Origin: Clostridiaceae bacterium
GTDB lineage: Bacteria > Bacillota > Clostridia > DSM-8532
Direction of reading: 5' to 3'
Length of the DNA stretch: 6,281 nucleotides
NCBI GenBank assembly: GCA_012842645.1
Contig: DUSJ01000164.1
Span: 1 to 6,281, forward strand
Part shown: positions 5,699 through 6,281 of the stretch, one piece after another
Layout of the letters: each line of letters opens with the position of its first letter
Numbering within the stretch: the first letter of the stretch is position 1
The notes under the pieces: generated by a model
Seen by the model: the letters and a program-made list of their open reading frames with translations, nothing else
Database searches by the model: none
Told to the model about the DNA's origin: nothing
Translations under genes and position numbers: made by a program

Positions 5699-5755
5699 CG
5701 GGGACGTGAGTAACGGGGACGTACACTTTTACTCATTTTGAGTAATGGGGACAGG
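5692..5755. repeat. REP-like repeat cluster at the 3' end of the MFS gene
   Basis: Two perfect tandem copies of TGAGTAACGGGGACG (5692-5706 and 5707-5721) are followed by TACACTTT, then an inverted core TTACTCA (5729-5735). A third, variant copy TGAGTAATGGGGACAGG follows (5739-5755). TGAGTAA and TTACTCA can pair into a hairpin with the GGGGAC part in the loop. The GGGGACGTACAC motif resembles short dispersed repeats associated with REP/RAYT (Y1) transposases in Peptococcaceae-type genomes; this is from memory, not a search. No transposase is present here. The cluster could also slow or end MFS transcription, but it lacks a classic U-tract. Confidence 0.75.
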
Positions 5756-5778
5756 TGAATCCAGTGAAGATTTGGGTC

Positions 5779-5807
5779 TTGAAATACCATATCAAACCCT
5801 GTATAAT
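5779..5807 (+). promoter_or_regulatory. Promoter of tRNA-Pro
   Basis: TTGAAA (5779-5784), 17 bases, perfect TATAAT (5802-5807). Transcription would start near 5814, about 20 bases before the mature tRNA. This is the closest match to the sigma70 consensus in the window and fits a stable-RNA gene. Confidence 0.8.
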
Positions 5808-5834
5808 TGACAATGCCGTTAAAATATATATTTT

Positions 5835-5910
5835 CGAGGTGTAGCGCAGTTGGTAGCGCGCTTGGTTTGGGACCAAGATGTCGGGAGTTCGAGTCTCTTC
5901 ACCTCGACCA
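5835..5910 (+). tRNA. tRNA-Pro, anticodon TGG
   Basis: A complete 76-base cloverleaf. The acceptor CGAGGTG (5835-5841) pairs with CACCTCG (5900-5906). The D arm uses GCGC/GCGC around AGTTGGTA. The anticodon stem CTTGG/CCAAG (5861-5865, 5873-5877) encloses loop TTTGGGA with anticodon TGG at 5868-5870. The T arm is GGGAG-TTCGAGT-CTCTT, with two G-T pairs. Discriminator A5907 is followed by an encoded CCA (5908-5910). UGG reads CCN proline codons, and a TGG anticodon alone can serve all four. It has its own promoter and terminator, so it is a single-gene unit. Confidence 0.97.
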
Positions 5911-5915
5911 CGCTA

Positions 5916-5957
5916 AAAGCCCGTTGTCCGTAAGGATAGCGGGCTTTAATTGTTTTT
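5916..5957 (+). terminator. Intrinsic terminator after tRNA-Pro
   Basis: AAAGCCCGTTGTCC (5916-5929) pairs over 14 bp with GGATAGCGGGCTTT (5934-5947), including two G-T pairs. The loop is the GNRA-type tetraloop GTAA. A T-rich tract, AATTGTTTTT, follows. It is the strongest terminator in the window and begins 6 bases after the tRNA CCA. Confidence 0.92.
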
Positions 5958-6202
5958 CACCCACTGCCGATTTCACCATCAGGGGGATGATTTGTGGGAT
6001 GGTTTGAGCGGGCAGAGTTTGCATAAATCTTTTGCTTTTGTAAAAACTCAGAATGTAACGTTCAGTCAGCAAAACCTCAGTGTTTTACGTTATATCTGAA
6101 ACAGTCTGTTTGAATCAATATAATGAAATTATCGGCCGTATGACCAGATTTGTGCGGCTCTGTTAACTTAGTATGAAAGAAATGAGATCTGAAAGGCCTC
6201 TG
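5958..6202. other. Intergenic stretch without a recognisable gene
   Basis: No convincing open frame with a ribosome site was found on either strand. Small symmetric elements are present: AAACAG-T-CTGTTT (6099-6111), and a loose pairing of GTAAAA (6040-6045) with TTTTAC (6083-6088). Neither is followed by a T-run or resembles an RNA family I know. No copy of the tRNA 3' end is present, so there is no sign of an integrated element using this tRNA within the window. Confidence 0.5.
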
Positions 6203-6230
6203 GTAGGTTTAAAAAAGGAAAAAAACCTAC
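6203..6230. repeat. Inverted repeat before a possible gene start
   Basis: GTAGGTTT (6203-6210) and AAACCTAC (6223-6230) are perfect 8-bp arms around a 12-base A-rich loop holding AAAAGGAA. As RNA it would place a ribosome-site-like AAGGA in an exposed loop just before the ATG at 6233. As DNA it could be an operator. There is no T-run, so it is not a standard terminator on the plus strand. Confidence 0.5.
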
Positions 6231-6232
6231 AA

Positions 6233-6281
6233 ATGGAAACGACTATGTGTAAGATAACACGAAAAAAAGATACGTGCAAGC
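6233..6281 (+). CDS. Possible 5' end of an unidentified gene, cut by the window edge
   Basis: An open frame METTMCKITRKKDTCK begins at 6233 and runs off the window after 16 codons. A second in-frame ATG lies at 6245. The nearest ribosome-like site, AAGGA at 6215-6219, is rather far from the first ATG and partly inside a predicted hairpin loop. The visible residues are basic with two Cys and do not identify a family. Support is weak. Confidence 0.3.
   Translation, partial: METTMCKITRKKDTCK

Noticed and set aside
5807..5835. Second tRNA promoter beginning with the perfect TTGACA at 5807-5812.
   Set aside because: The matching -10 would fall at about 5830 and start transcription inside the mature tRNA.
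5807..6007. 66-codon open frame running through tRNA-Pro.
   Set aside because: It is the translated tRNA and terminator, and starts inside the tRNA promoter.
5835..6281. tRNA-Pro as an attachment site of an integrated element.
   Set aside because: No integrase and no repeat of the tRNA 3' end are visible in the window.
1..6281. CRISPR array, riboswitch, or full insertion sequence.
   Set aside because: No regularly spaced repeats longer than about 15 bp, no recognised aptamer in the short leaders, and no transposase gene were seen.

Overview
The window looks like ordinary chromosome from an anaerobic bacterium, most probably a Firmicute of the Clostridia/Peptococcia kind. This rests on AGGAGG-type ribosome binding sites, a tRNA with encoded CCA, duplicated FeoA proteins, a small Cys-rich Feo membrane protein and a DtxR-like regulator. 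Desulfobacterota would also fit. Base composition is moderate with no abrupt change across the genes.

Left part (about 76-2911, minus strand): a compact ferrous-iron uptake operon, transcribed right to left as FeoA-like protein, FeoA, FeoB, and a 55-residue Cys-rich single-span membrane protein. The last gene overlaps the feoB stop by one base. A good sigma70-type promoter (TTGACA, 17 bp, TAAACT) drives the operon. Two copies of a palindrome, GTTAG-N6-CTAAC (one perfect, one degenerate), sit on this promoter exactly 20 bp apart. A further perfect copy lies just before feoB.

Centre (3095-3460, plus strand): a short DtxR/MntR-family metal-dependent repressor, divergent from the operon. A degenerate copy of the same palindrome lies inside its own predicted promoter. 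The simplest reading is that the repressor senses Fe(II) (or Mn) and shuts off both the feo operon and itself. An intrinsic terminator follows it.

Right-centre: a TtcA-family PP-loop tRNA-thiolation enzyme (3505-4269, minus) is divergent from a 12-helix-type MFS transporter (4445-5698, plus). Their shared intergenic region holds predicted promoters in both directions and a 12-bp direct repeat in front of the MFS gene. The MFS stop codon lies inside the first unit of a REP-like repeat cluster (5692-5755).

Right end: a complete tRNA-Pro(TGG) at 5835-5910 with its own near-consensus promoter and a strong GTAA-loop terminator. After it come about 270 bases without a recognisable gene, then an 8-bp-arm inverted repeat and a possible gene start cut by the window edge.

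No wholly new system is evident. The most informative signal is the shared palindrome linking the repressor to the feo operon at four places.
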